Assembly (NCBI GenBank): GCA_030789695.1
Contig: CM061136.1
Location: forward strand, 137,342,448 to 137,406,447
Direction of reading: 5' to 3'
Length of the DNA stretch: 64,000 nt
Source of the DNA: Scilla litardierei
Lineage: Eukaryota; Streptophyta; Magnoliopsida; Asparagales; Asparagaceae
Part shown: piece by piece, positions 22,767 through 34,372 of the stretch
How the letters are laid out: the number at the start of each line of letters is the position of its first letter
Position numbering within the stretch: the first letter of the stretch is position 1
The notes under the pieces: model-generated
Told to the model about the DNA's origin: nothing
Databases searched by the model: none
The model's input: only the letters and a program-made list of their open reading frames with translations
Position numbers and translations under genes: made by a program

Positions 22767-23571
22767 GTTGCAGAAGAAAACCGAAAGAAGAGTGGAACGA
22801 TATTACCAAAGCGAATGAAAAAAGGCTGAGTCGCGGACTAGGTCGCTTTCTTTAAGACGTTTCGCGGCTCTGCCCAAATTTGTGCAAGCAGTAGTTAGCC
22901 CCGCCGTCCCCAGGATAAAACAGCCCAGATGAAACTCTGTGATCGATCAAATCTGCACCGGAAGAGATCGAGGAAGAACAACATACAACAAAAACACTGC
23001 TCGGGATCGAATAAGAACAGAATAAAAGTGGAAGAAATTTAGCAGGCAGAGGAAGAAATGGCAGAGAAAATTTTCGCACTTGCTGAAAAGTAAACCAAAC
23101 GATGTCCTTTTATAATGAAAATTTGTAACGGAAAATAATTAAACCGATTTAATTCTGGATCTGAATTAATGCGTGTTAAATTCAGATCTGGGATTAAAGA
23201 CGGTAATAAAATCTGGAAAAAAAACGTTTAGATTTGTAAATTTAAACCGTTTGAAATTTAAATTTGGTTTATTAAAATAATTATATATAAATAATAATTA
23301 TTTTATCCAAAAATATAATTACCGCGCGCACGTCACGGCCGGCCGGCCGGCGGGCGGGCGGGCGGCGGTGCGCGCGTGTTGAACCCAAGTTCAACTAAGT
23401 CCTCTCCCCTTCACAAAAGAGCCATACCCCAAGGGGCACACCCCTAAAGCACAACAAGCTCTTTATATACTCCTTCAAGTCTTTTTGCCCATCCAATGTG
23501 GGACTAAAGAAAAAGGGAGGGAAAACCAAATGAGCCCAAATCCCCTTGAAAAAATTCAATAGTTTCCAACA
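22767..23571 (-). repeat. 5' LTR of the young copia element
   Basis: Partner of 17482-18289, nearly identical. On the minus strand it starts TGTTGGAAAC at 23571. Its outer border is the resumption of the gypsy reverse transcriptase frame. Confidence 0.9.
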
Positions 23572-25741
23572 GATATGTTAGCGAAAGTATGAGCCCTTGT
23601 TATGTTCTAGCTTGGCTTGTTTTAATGATGGATGATAATATGCACATGTGTATTGATAATAAGGCCATATATAACATCACTATTAAATATAAATATCCAA
23701 TTCCTCGTTTGGATGATATGCTTGATGAGTTGCTTGATTCTATTGTATTCTAAAAGATTGATCTTCGTAGTGGATATCATCAAAACAGAATGAATGAAGG
23801 ATATTAGTGGAAGTTAGCCGTTAAAACTAAAGGATGATTATATGAGTGGAGGGTTATACCATTTGGACTCTCTAATACTCCAAGTAGTTTCTTGAGACTG
23901 ATGAATGAAGTCATACATCCTTTCATTGGTAAGTTTATTGTTGTATACTTTAATGATATTCTGGTTTATTCTTAAAAATTATGCAGATCATTTAAAGCAT
24001 TTAACAAATGCCTTTTTTGTTTTGAGGAAACTAAAACTTTTTGGAAAGTTTGAAAAATGTAAATTCTTCACTCTTAGTATTGTTTTCTTTGGATATGTTG
24101 TCTCAAATGATGGAATTTTTGTTGATCAAGCCAAGGTTGAAGCAATGAGATCTTGGCTAATTCCAATCAACATATCTGTAATAAGAAGTTTTCATGGCCT
24201 TGCATCGTTTTATAGAAGATTCATTAGAGATTTCAGTACTGTAATGGATTCCATAACTAAATGCATAAAGAAAGGTTCTTTTGAATGGACTAAGGTTGCT
24301 CATAATGCCTTTGAGTCCTTTAAAAACAAACTTTGTGAAGCTCCAATTTTGGCATTACCAAATTTTGATGATCTCTTTGAAGTAGAGTGTGATGCAAGTG
24401 GACTTGGAATTGGGGAAATTCGGGTGCAATCTCAACACCACATAGTTTATTTTAGTGAGAAGCTGAATGGCTCAAGAAAGAATTACAACACTTATGGTAA
24501 TGAGTTCAATGCTATTGTAAGAGATCTTGACCATTGGGGTCATTTTCTTCGCCCCGAGCAATTTGTTCTACATTCTGATCATCAAGCACTCAAGTTTATT
24601 AATGGACATCACAAGTTGAATCAAAGGCATGCTAAATGTGTTGAATTTATTCAATCCTTCTCATTTGTTTCAAAGCATAAATCTAGAAAGACCAATGTTG
24701 TAGCCGACACACTTTCAAGAAGGTATTCTGTTTTATATATAGTTGAAGCTAAAGTTCTTGGTTTTCATTTTATTAAAAATCTTTACAAGGATAATCCATA
24801 TGTTTCTCAATTCTTTGCGGAAGAAAGAACATCTGCATGTTCCAGATTAGCCTTGAGAAAATGTGAGCATGGATTTTATTGTGGCACTACCTAGAACTCA
24901 ATGACGAAAAGATGCTATCATGGTGGTTGTTGATCATTTTTCAAAAATGGCTCATGTTATCACTTACAATAAATCAGATGATGCTTCTCATGTTATTGAC
25001 TTATATTTCAAAGAAATTCTCAAGCTTCGTGGAGTTTCAAAAACCATTGTAAGTGATATAGATTCTAAGTTCTTAAGTCACTTTTGGATATGATTGTGGA
25101 AATTGTTAGGGACAAAGCTCTTGTTTAGCATTGCCTACCATTCGAAGACTAATGGAAAAATTGAGGTGACAAATAGAACACTCTCAACTCTTCTCAGAAG
25201 TTTGGTGGGTAAAAATCTAAAAGATTGGGATAACAAACTTTCCCAGGCTAAATTTGCATACAATAGAGCTCCATCTTATGCAACAGGAAAATCTTCATAA
25301 AGTGATTTATGAAGTGAATCCTCTCACTCCAATTAATCTGATCTCTATTCCTAGTGATTCCCAAGTGAGTTTTGAAGCTGAACAATGTGCCAAAGAAATG
25401 AAAAAGCTCTATGAACAGTTAAGACCAGAATTGAAAAAGTGAATGAGTTGTACAAGCAAAATGCCAACAAGCATCATAACTATCTTGAATTTAAGCATAT
25501 TGATCTAGTTTGGCTTCATTTAAGGAAGGAAAGGTTTCCCTCTAGAAGGAAGAAGAAGCTCATGGCTCGTGGATATGACCCTTTCAAAGTAAATAAGAAA
25601 GTTGGAAGTAACGCACAAGCTTGAATTGCTTGTAGAAACCAATATTTCTTCCACTTTCAATATTGGTGATTTAACTACATTCTTGCTTGAAAATGAATAT
25701 GTTCAGGATTTGAGGGCAAATCTCAATCAAGGAGGGGAGAA
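23572..25741 (+). pseudogene. Decayed Ty3/gypsy pol: RT, RNase H, integrase
   Basis: Continues the frame broken by the copia insertion. RT: IDLRSGYHQ at about 23756, PFGLSNTP at about 23860, then [10 protein letters not shown], where the YxDD box has become FND. The open stretch 23905-24894 covers the RT thumb and RNase H (LFEVECDASG, VYFSEKL, LHSDHQALKF, KTNVVADTLSRR). The integrase core at 24911-25300 keeps D ([12 protein letters not shown]), D (VSDIDSKF) and E (NGKIEVTNRTL) but has a stop and frameshifts. A C-terminal tail follows (VARGYDPFKV, STFNIGDLTTF). Stops and shifts make it non-functional. The lineage is chromovirus-like (CRM/Reina style) by motif wording only. Confidence 0.88.
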
Positions 25742-26453
25742 TGATGCAGGAGCAAGCTTGCCTAATCTGACGTTGGCAAATGAAGTCAAAGAAATTTCAA
25801 GCTCCAACTTTAGCTCCCAATTCAGATTGATCCTCAAGCTGTTTTGGGCCAAGTATTACTTAATTGGCACCCTTAATGGTTCAACTATGAAAAAAGTGTT
25901 TATTTCAGTTATTTGTTTCCAAATGAAGACATGAACGACAAATTTTGTGGGCTACTTAAGAAGATTCACGAAATTTGAAGCCTACGAAGTTGTAGCCTAG
26001 GTAGTTATAGCCTAGGAAATTGTAGTCTAGAAAGTTGTGTAATCAGCAAGGAAGTTGTAGCCTATAAATTTGTGTAATCTGCCAAGGAAGTTGTAGCATA
26101 TGAAATGGTATGCCTAGGACATTGTTATGTTATGTTATTTTCAATGAGATGTAACTCTCTTTTAAAAGAGAGTCCATGTAACTTAGAAATCAAAGTTATT
26201 GAATGAGAATTCAGGGGATACAAGTTCTTTCAAAAACTTGTTGTTGAATCTTGTTATCTTTATTTAACCGTGGGAAGGTTAGTGGTGAGACAAGTGAGTT
26301 CTTTATCAATCGAGAGGGTCGCTCAACCTTTAAGCTCAGTTGTGGTGGACCCTTTTTCTGGTCTTGAGTGGTAGCCTAGCCTTTATCTCAGATATTTATC
26401 CTTTCATTCTATCCTCTGTCTGTAACTTTGTTCAAACCCCTACCCATCATGCA
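25742..26453 (+). repeat. 3' LTR of the decayed gypsy element (about 0.7 kb)
   Basis: Preceded by the polypurine tract AAGGAGGGGAGAA (about 25729-25741), then TGATGCAGGAGC. Short GAAGTTGTAGCCTA-like repeats lie near 25977-26100. The end at ...CATCATGCA is inferred from the switch to copia sequence. No 5' LTR partner is in the window. Confidence 0.65.
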
Positions 26454-28036
26454 TCAGAAAGCTTTGAGCGCTTCAATATGGCTAATCCACTAGCCATTGA
26501 TACACCTAATGCCAAGAACCATGACCTTAACATGGAATGTTATCCGAAGTCTCATTGAGATTGTTAGCTGATGGCATGGGTCTTACATGATAGTGTAATA
26601 AGTAGCTTGATGTATTCTTTACCATGCACTAGGTGTAATTTTGCCTAAGTCGTGAGTTTGCTAAGTAATTATTAGTCAAACTTGGTCCTGACCATTGAAA
26701 GATACTAAAAAGAGTATTAAGGTATCTTGTGGGTATAGGTGATTATGCCCTCTGCCATGGTGGAGCCATTTTATGGATCAACAAAAGATAGACGGTTGTG
26801 TTATTATAGATGATGGAATCAAAGTACGTTGCGCATGCAATGATATCACATGTGGATGTCTGGCCTAAGTAGTTTCTTATAGATCTAGATATGGTTATAC
26901 ATGTTATGGATTTAGTCACCCTGTACAATGATATCATTGCAGCTATATCTTTCTCCAAGGACACCAAGTACTATAGTAATATCAAACACATTGAGATCAA
27001 GTATAATTTTATTAAGAATCAAAAACCTGGTTTGGCTTTAGAATACATACTAACATAACAAATGGTTATGGATCTATTGACCAAGCCCCTAACATTAACA
27101 AAATATAAAATTCATGTAAAGGATTTAGGTCTTTGGGGATGGTGATGTAGTGTATCAAGGATACATGTGTAAAACCGCTTATTTTCGATAAATAAAATTT
27201 TAAACTCTTCTCGAAATTGGGACATATAAGTATTTTGATTATTGAGAATACATGTATTGATATTTTGATTAGTAATGTCTTGAGACTAGCTCACGCAAAT
27301 GAGTAGCTACCATTTGTAACCTGGAACCATGATAGAATGAGATGTAGTGATGGATGCATCATCTTACTTTAGGATGAGACAAAAGATATATACAGATGTC
27401 TATCTTAACCTTATATGGCCAAATCGAGTGTTAACGTCCATGACAAGGATACACATATAGAGTGGGTACAAGCTAGATCATTTAGCATGAATATGCTATA
27501 GAATCGATCTCTATCATGATCCCTATGGTATTAAGAAATCTCACCAACTAGCTTTGAATCTGTAATATAGCATGTGATCATGTCTCATGTGCTTTGTGAC
27601 CATCGGATGAGTAATGAATGGATCCCTACAGTATGAGATATTATGAAAAATCATTCTTCACATCTATGCTCTTTATGACATTTGACGATGTTTTGAAAGT
27701 TAAGGTCAAAGAAAGATACTTTGACTTATTTTCGATGAATTGTGATTGAGTTGAAGCCAATACGTAAGATTGACAATGTTATTGACCTAAAACAAATGTG
27801 TAGGTTTGCAAAAGGAAGATAACAAGCATATCTAATATGCAGCTCTTGTTCTGTTACCTGCAAACTTCTGGTAGTGCTTGATGTAGCTTGAAGTAAGTTG
27901 ACGTAACTTAAACTTACTTGGGTACTAATCAGGCAATCGATCTATCGAGGGATTAGATAATACAATAATGAGATACGAAGATGTGATATCTAGAGTACAC
28001 GAGATACCATTTATATGTTAGATGCAATGTTCTTAC
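26454..28036 (+). pseudogene. Decayed copia RT end, RNase H and 3' noncoding region
   Basis: Translations with stops give VISSLMYSLPCTR (about 26590-26640, the end-of-RT block, canonically VGSLMYAMVCTRPD) and then RNase H. There are serine/threonine-rich remnants at 26740-26830 and KHIEIKYNFIKNQKPGLALEYILT with LLTKPLTLTKYKIHVKDLGLWGW (26985-27143), the usual copia C-terminus. From 27150 to 28036 there is about 0.9 kb of noncoding sequence up to the LTR. It belongs to the same family as 10849-14495. Confidence 0.8.
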
Positions 28037-29255
28037 TGTAGGATTAATTGCATTTGATGCAAAAGAATTTAAATACGTCGCAAAATGTTTGTGAGCCTAT
28101 TTATAAAAAATAAAGGCACTGAAAATTGTTGCATGGGTTTCAGGAATATCCCGGTTGAAATCACAGTTCAAACGAATCCAAAAACGGACCCTAAATGAGC
28201 CAATTACATAAGTAAAAAATCAGAAAAAAGGCCCAAGCTTTTAAATAAAAGGGGATGCCCATTGGGAACCGGCCCATTGGGCAAGGTCAGAGTCAACGGG
28301 CGTCCACAAGGGCGCGTGCCATGCACGTGCCCAGCTGGGTGCCAGGCGGGTGGGCCCCACAGTGGGGCACACAGGGTTCTGACCCTAGATGTTTTTCTGG
28401 CGGCTGGTTTTTCTAGCGAAATGTGATTTTTTGGTCGACTTTGTGTCATCATTTGAGGGGTCAAATGAAGTCGGAATTGATCACTGTTTGTTTCTATACG
28501 ATCACCGTTCAGTGCTCTTTGATTTGATATATGATATCCTTTGCGAAGCTCAACAGTGAGAGAGGACAAATTCGATGAAGTTTTTCCTTCGTGAAGGTCA
28601 AACTTGAAATTAATTTTCTCCTCAAATTATTAGTCCCACATCGGAAATTGAGAGATGCAGAGGGATGAACTCCCTTTATAAATAGGTGCATACTCCCCTC
28701 CTTGAAACTTGCACCAAGCTTCCGATCCACGTAGCTCCATTAAACGTGAAAAATCCCGGATTAAATCTTAAATTAATATCACTCTTTCTCCAATTTCTTC
28801 CTTGCTCCAGATCGGGCTCTAGCAAAGCTACGAAGGAGTTCGGATCGGATACAAAGTCTTGACGGAGGATCCAGTCAAGGTGAAACTTTCTAGAGCGCGT
28901 GGTTGGCTCGGCGACAAGGGGATTGCTCGCCTCGGGACACGGTTTGGTTCGAGAGAAGCAGCTCAGCCCCAATGCTGGGCACTGGTTCGTGGGATTCTAT
29001 GCCTTACTAACGTGCGAGGCAAAGGTTAGTAGCTTAATATTCATGTGTTTATAATTGCAGTTAACTTTATAGATCTATTCTTAGGGGCTGGTCAGACCCA
29101 CCCCGTGATAGTAGAGATTCTGTCTAGTGTGTAATTTCTTTAGGGATTAACTTAAAACTGTTTTAAGTTTTTCGCTGCGGTGTTATGCTTTCATCGTCCG
29201 CTCGACTTAGGCCGAACGTCGATTCTGTAGCCATAAGGACCCAGAAAACCCTTCA
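28037..29255 (+). repeat. Copia LTR Y (1.2 kb)
   Basis: Starts TGTAGGATTAATTGCATTTG and ends ACCCAGAAAACCCTTCA. Homologous to LTR X (14496-15794). A TATA box (TTTATAAATAGG) lies near 28674-28685. It is unusual in being flanked by copia 3' internal sequence on the left and by a primer site with 5' internal sequence on the right, so it acts as both a 3' and a 5' LTR. Confidence 0.8.
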
Positions 29256-30383
29256 GTGGTATCAAAGCCAGTCTACCTTGATCTGTAATTTTATTGTAAT
29301 TATAAAGTGCATAGGATGCAGCATGTTTTCTTCAAGAGATGGGGGTTTATTATTAGCAATTAAAAAATTGTTGTTCCCATATGATGTTTTTATTTTCGGA
29401 ATTTTTTTGAAAATTAGGTCTATTTTAAAATCATGTGATAATTTTTTAAAAAAATAGATCTTAATAATTATGTGATGATTATTAAAATTGATGTAACTTA
29501 AACTTATGAGATAATTTTGAGTTGCTTATTATGTGATAATACAAAAAAAAACTTTAGCTAGGTTAGTCATTAAAAGCTGTCTAAAAACTTATGAGACAAC
29601 TTTTTAGATGAAAGTGATATGATTTAAAATTGTTGCAACCATTAAATTCATAATACTTGATTAGGGTAGCCGACTATGATTTACTTTTTATCAACTTGAA
29701 TTTTTAAATACCTATTACGTGATTAGGTTAGCACCCTAAAAAATTCCTTCTAGTTGATAATGTCCTTAATAAAAATTATTAACCAATCCTAATAATTTTG
29801 AATTTTAAGATTCAACTAGTTAATAGGATTAACTAATTTAATAAAGCCATATTAAATCGATGTTAAACCTATAAATTATTAGTATCCTTAAAGGATCATG
29901 AATCGGTGTCTAGCAGGTTTGTGACTAGTGTTGTGGATTACCTCAGCTTGATTGGAGATAGTGATCCTGCCTATCCAAACCCCCAGGCCGTGTTCTGCTG
30001 GACCACAAGGATGCAAGTTATTTTTATGTGACACTATTGATCACATCTAGTCAAATACGTTTAAAATATTCTTCAAGATTAGTCGTATCCCTCCTTGTTT
30101 TTGGAATTTGGAAACCAAGGATTCCTGTTATAGTTGTTGAGTCAACTCAAGCTATAACATGGCTATCTTTTAGGAACCAATTCCATTCAATATATAATGT
30201 AGTTCGACTTAACCTAAACCATCATGTTGTGATCATAACCGAGTGCCAATGTAAGTTAGGATTGGACAAGAAAGCAAGGGTCTGACTAGACTAGTCTTTA
30301 TGATTTGTTGAGCCAACTCAAGGTCATAAGTGACTATGGATAAAAACTAATAAGGGAATCACATCCGATGTGATTGATGAGGA
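29256..30383 (+). other. Copia primer site (tRNA-iMet type, mutated) and 5' internal leader
   Basis: GTGGTATCAAAGCCAG directly follows LTR Y; one base differs from the usual TGGTATCAGAGC. The rest is noncoding leader homologous near its end (30205-30383) to 10860-11030 of the upstream copy. It is cut at 30384 by a new LTR beginning TGTTGAG. Confidence 0.7.
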
Positions 30384-31450
30384 TGTTGAGTATTGGACTT
30401 CTCCCTACTTAGTTTTGATGATGAGCAAACATAAATACTTGTGATTAATCATGAAGATCAAATAGCAATGGATGACCATCAAGATCAATCAAATCTCAAT
30501 GAATTGAAGATTAGGTGATCAAGTTGAAGAAAGAAACTTCAAGGACTTCAAGGCCATTCAAGAGATAGAAGAGAAGCAAAAATACAATGTAAATCGTTTT
30601 ATGCTTTTATTTCTCTTGATTAGAATGTAGCCTTATAGTAGAACTATCCTGGAGCTCACACTCTATCTAGCCTAGGAAGTCATTAGAAACAATTTCACAG
30701 GACTCCAACTCTTCATTCCCTTTAATGTGCATTTTGGACTTTCAACAAGCGACTGAAGAACAAAATACATGTGACTGATGTACAAAGTACATGCGCCTGT
30801 CAAATTTCAGGTGCCTGTGACTTGTTAGTCAATCGCATGTCTCCTCTTGCCGAAAGATCTCTAGATCTGTCAAGTTACAAACTTTTGCACACAAATGACT
30901 GATGTTGGTTTCCCAGTCGCATGTACATGGCACAGTCACCTGTGGATACCACATCAGTCGCATGTCCAAGCTTACCCAAAATTCTTACATTTTTACAACT
31001 TACGTACTTTGCCTCACAGACGCATGTAAAAGGTTTTCCAGACGCTTGTTGATTTTCAGGAGTCTGTCTAACCTTCATCAGTCGACTGTCCTACGTGGTA
31101 AGTTACCGTTTGAATTCTCACCTACCCTCTGACACAGTGTAGCAGGCGACTGTCCGTTCTTCATTAGTCGCCTGTCCTGCCTATAAAATTAATTCATTGG
31201 GATTTTCCACATGGATTTTGAGAAGGCTTTTGGGTACTTCATTTGAAGGTTTTAGAGAACCTATAAAGAGAGCTTCTACTGTTCCATTGAGAGTCTCTTA
31301 GTCATTCAAGCATTCATCTCCAAGCTCTTAAGCTCTCATTTACTCAAAGCCCTAGAATTCCAATCTCATTCTCTCTTGCTCTCCAATCTAGAATCAAAGT
31401 TCATATCTTCTAGTCATTTGGTGGTGACAAGAGAAAGGGCTTCTCTCTCT
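30384..31450 (+). repeat. SIRE-like copia LTR, boundaries partly inferred
   Basis: Starts TGTTGAGTATTGGACTTCTC, followed by TTTTGATGATGAGCAAACATAA, a start typical of SIRE/Maximus LTRs. About 30735-31180 holds an array of roughly a dozen AGTCGCATGTC/AGTCGCCTGTC-like motifs. A TATA-like CCTATAAAAT (about 31180) follows, then a leader rich in CTCTC. The right end is not defined and I find no second LTR or gag/pol. Confidence 0.55.
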
Positions 31451-32369
31451 TCTTGAAATAGATCAACTCTCTAATCACTTTTCTCCTTACACGCCTACCT
31501 CATATCTACACGAAGCAGTGCACACTCATAGGCATACACTTACACACATACCCATACTTACATTATTACATGCCTACATCATATCTACACAAAACATAGT
31601 CATGCATATTATATGTTCACACATGTATACATAACCATAGTAATTTACATAAAGCTAGTATACATATACACATATATACCTAGATACAACATACAATCAT
31701 GTATACCTCCCAGCATACCTCTAACACACGCACATATATCACTCGGTAGGGTAAGCAATACAATACAATATTATAACCCTACTACTATATGTAAGGCACA
31801 CATATTCATACCATAATACAAGTATAGACACATATAACTAAGCACATGCCTATCCTAGCAAGAGCACCTGCCAATACACACTAATATATAGGTCATACAG
31901 TAGATATGTATACCCAACTATAAGCACTCTTATTATCATGTATGTTACATCCAACGTGCACATAGCCTTACTAGCATAAAAAACAAACATAGATAAGTAC
32001 GTCCAAGATATATATATGTACTCATAGTAGATAGCCATATACAAAATTTCAAAACACATATATATCCATATAATGATATATCTATCCATACATATGTACA
32101 AGCATGACGCTTATAACCATATGTATAACTATATGTGTGTTTGTGTTTGTGTGTGAAAAATGGAGAAGAGCTGACAGCGCTGGAAATTTTTCCAGCGCTG
32201 CCAGTGTTTTGGTGGACCAAAAACTATTTTTTTAAAAAAATATTTTTTTGCAGTAGTTAGATATACTTGTTGGGAAGCTCCGCACAAAATTTCAAGTCGA
32301 TCCGACACCGTTTGGGCCTCCGTTCATCGATTTCAAAAACGTTGCGCAAAACTGTGTAATCATTTTCTC
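31451..32369. other. AT-rich low-complexity stretch and unassigned sequence
   Basis: From about 31500 to 32150 the sequence is a degenerate mix of TACATA/CACATA/TATATC words with no frame. At 32175-32200 there is a perfect 10 bp hairpin (CAGCGCTGGA / TCCAGCGCTG). Beyond it, up to about 32369, there is unassigned sequence before the LINE fragment. Confidence 0.6.
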
Positions 32370-34171
32370 TTTTGCTTGCCATAGCGGAGTCCTCAGGTTC
32401 TATTCATCCCATGCGGAGGTCTGGTTCAATTTCTCATCTCCTTTTTGCTGATGACCTCTTAGTTTTTTGCCGGGCAAATCCACATTCCTTCAATGGTCTT
32501 AAGGATTTGTTAATAAGATTCAAACTATTTTCGGCCTAGATATTAATTGGGATAAAAGTTCTGCTATATTTATCAAGGGAGCTCAAAATACAGGTAATCT
32601 TTCTGATAGCCTTGGTATAAAAATGGTTTCTACTTTCACTATCTATTTGGGACTTCCTCTGTCCTCAAAATACCCAAAAGCTTCCATGTTCAATAGGCTT
32701 GTGGATAAATGTAAAAAAGGCTATTGGGGTGGTCTTCTTCGCTACTCTCTATTGCTGGAAAGATTGAGTTGGTTCGCTCGATCATTTATGGTATGGTGGC
32801 TTTTTGGATGTAAGCCTGTTGTCTCCCACGCTCTGTTATTCGAACTATTAATTCCGCGTGCAGAAAGTTCATTTGTGGCAAACTAAATATTTGGTCATGG
32901 AAGGATATGTGTTCCCCTAAAAAAGAAGGAGGTGTCGGACTTAGTTACCTTGATGATTTGAATGCCGCATCCGGGATTAGGCTAACCTGGAGATTCCTAT
33001 CTACTAAAGGAATTTGGGCTCAATATATGAGGAATCACTACAGTGCCATCAAGTATGGGTTTTATTTTGCAAAGGCAAAACCTTCTGATTCTGGCTCTTG
33101 GAAGTTCATCCTAAATTATCGTAGATTTTCCCAAAAACTCATTAAGCGTATTGTGAAGGATGGCAAATCTACATCATTCTGGTTCGATAATTGGCTTCCA
33201 CGTGGGCCACTCTATCTGATGCATGAACCTACTCTAGGGAATGAAATGGCGCGGGTTAGTGATTATTGGTCGGGTACGGGGTGGATCAATGACCTAGCAA
33301 TTCAAGGAGTTCGGCACTTAATTCCGCAAGCCACTGTATGCGAAGGTCCGGATGAGTGGTGTTGGCTCCCAGGCGCTGTCTGTACTCTCAAGGCCACATG
33401 GAATATTGCACGTACTGTCTCCCCTTCTTTTAATCACTATGATGTGGTTTGGTTTAATTTTCATGTGCCTAAGATGGCACTGAATCTGCTAAAGGCTATG
33501 CGGGGTAGGCTGCCAACAAAAGACTTGCTTCTAAAATGGGGTATTACCAATGAAGAAAAGTGTGTGCTCTGTGAAGATAATCTGCCCGAAAGTGTTAGCC
33601 ATCTTTTCTTTAATTGTGACTACTCAAAATATATTCTTTCTAGAGCTCTCTTAAAGATGAGACACTCAGGTCCGGTTCCCTCTTCTATCCAAGAGGTCTG
33701 CGACATTATCCATTCTAGATACAGTAAGAAAGATCTTGTTGGTGTATTAGCCAAATCTGCCCTATCATCCATGGTATGGAACATTTGGAAAGAGCGAAAT
33801 AAGCGTATTTTTGAGAATACTGCTAAGGGGAGGACTGTATTATTTGAAGATATCGCTTCGGACGTCAAAGTTTCACTGCATCACTTGGTTTTTGACGAGG
33901 CGACCGACATCATTCCATTCTCAAACTGGGATTTCAAAGATGCGGGATAACTATTCGCAGGAGTTATACTCCTAATGTATAGATTACTTCTTGTTGTGCA
34001 TACTTGTATATTCCATCTTAGTCATGCTAAGTAATAGCGGTAGATAGTATTTCGTGGAGGGTGACGGCGCGTGTGCCCTATCCCCTCTCTTTTTATTGTC
34101 TGCTTGCTCTTACTTGCGATGTTTCTTTGTAACACTTTCAACTTTTATTAATATAGAGTATCCTTTATTTG

Positions 34172-34173
<2 letters not shown>
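32370..34173 (+). mobile_element. 5'-truncated LINE (L1-type non-LTR retrotransposon)
   Basis: Begins inside reverse transcriptase: SISHLLFADDLLVFCRANP (about 32430-32480) contains the catalytic FADD box. The frame is then broken by shifts to about 32880. The C-terminal part 32907-33950 is open. A 3' untranslated tail (33951-34173) runs to the (AT)n tract. The missing 5' end is typical of incomplete target-primed reverse transcription. Confidence 0.88.
32907..33950 (+). pseudogene. LINE ORF2 C-terminus with RT zinc-binding domain
   Basis: 347 open codons. After MCSPKKEGGVGLSYLDDLNAA and the W-rich segment (WRFLSTKGIWAQYMRNHY, FWFDNWLPRGPL) comes the zf-RVT domain near residues 190-245: VWFNFHVPKMALNLLKAMRGRLPT, then CVLCEDNLPESVSHLFFNC with the conserved Cys/His spacing. 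The tail MVWNIWKERNKRIFEN is the usual plant LINE C-terminus. ORF2 normally makes the endonuclease and reverse transcriptase for target-primed insertion; here the endonuclease and most of RT are absent and the upstream part is frameshifted. The first Met at 32907 is not a real start. Confidence 0.9.

Positions 34174-34221
<48 letters not shown>
34174..34221. repeat. (AT)n microsatellite
   Basis: About 48 bp of uninterrupted AT dinucleotide between the LINE 3' end and the short pre-insertion sequence of the copia element. It may be the LINE tail or the repeat into which it inserted. Confidence 0.95.
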
Positions 34222-34226
<5 letters not shown>

Positions 34227-34248
34227 ATATCACCGCATATGCATATAC

Positions 34249-34372
34249 TGTTGGATATGGACGACATGAATACACCCATGAGGGGATGTATGAGGGTATA
34301 CGGACCTCAGATGTCGCGTGCACGAAAGCGTGCACGAAGGGAACCTTTTCTCGCGTGAAAAGGACCACTCGA
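34249..34372 (+). repeat. 5' LTR of the copia element, first part
   Basis: Matches 51937-52060 of the 3' LTR. Ends in CTCGA (34368-34372), the target duplicated by the insertion that follows. Confidence 0.95.

Larger units (their letters stand above)
17482..23571 (-). mobile_element. Young, coding-intact Ty1/copia element inserted in the gypsy pol
   Basis: Two roughly 0.8 kb LTRs in direct orientation (17482-18289 and 22767-23571) flank one uninterrupted minus-strand polyprotein. The LTRs differ only by a few substitutions and short indels, most in the GC-rich stretch near 18040-18090 versus 23325-23370, so the insertion is recent. It splits the gypsy reverse transcriptase between ...VEELVARG and YVSESMSP. 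A clean 5 bp target duplication is not evident; only GAT is common to both junctions. Confidence 0.92.
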
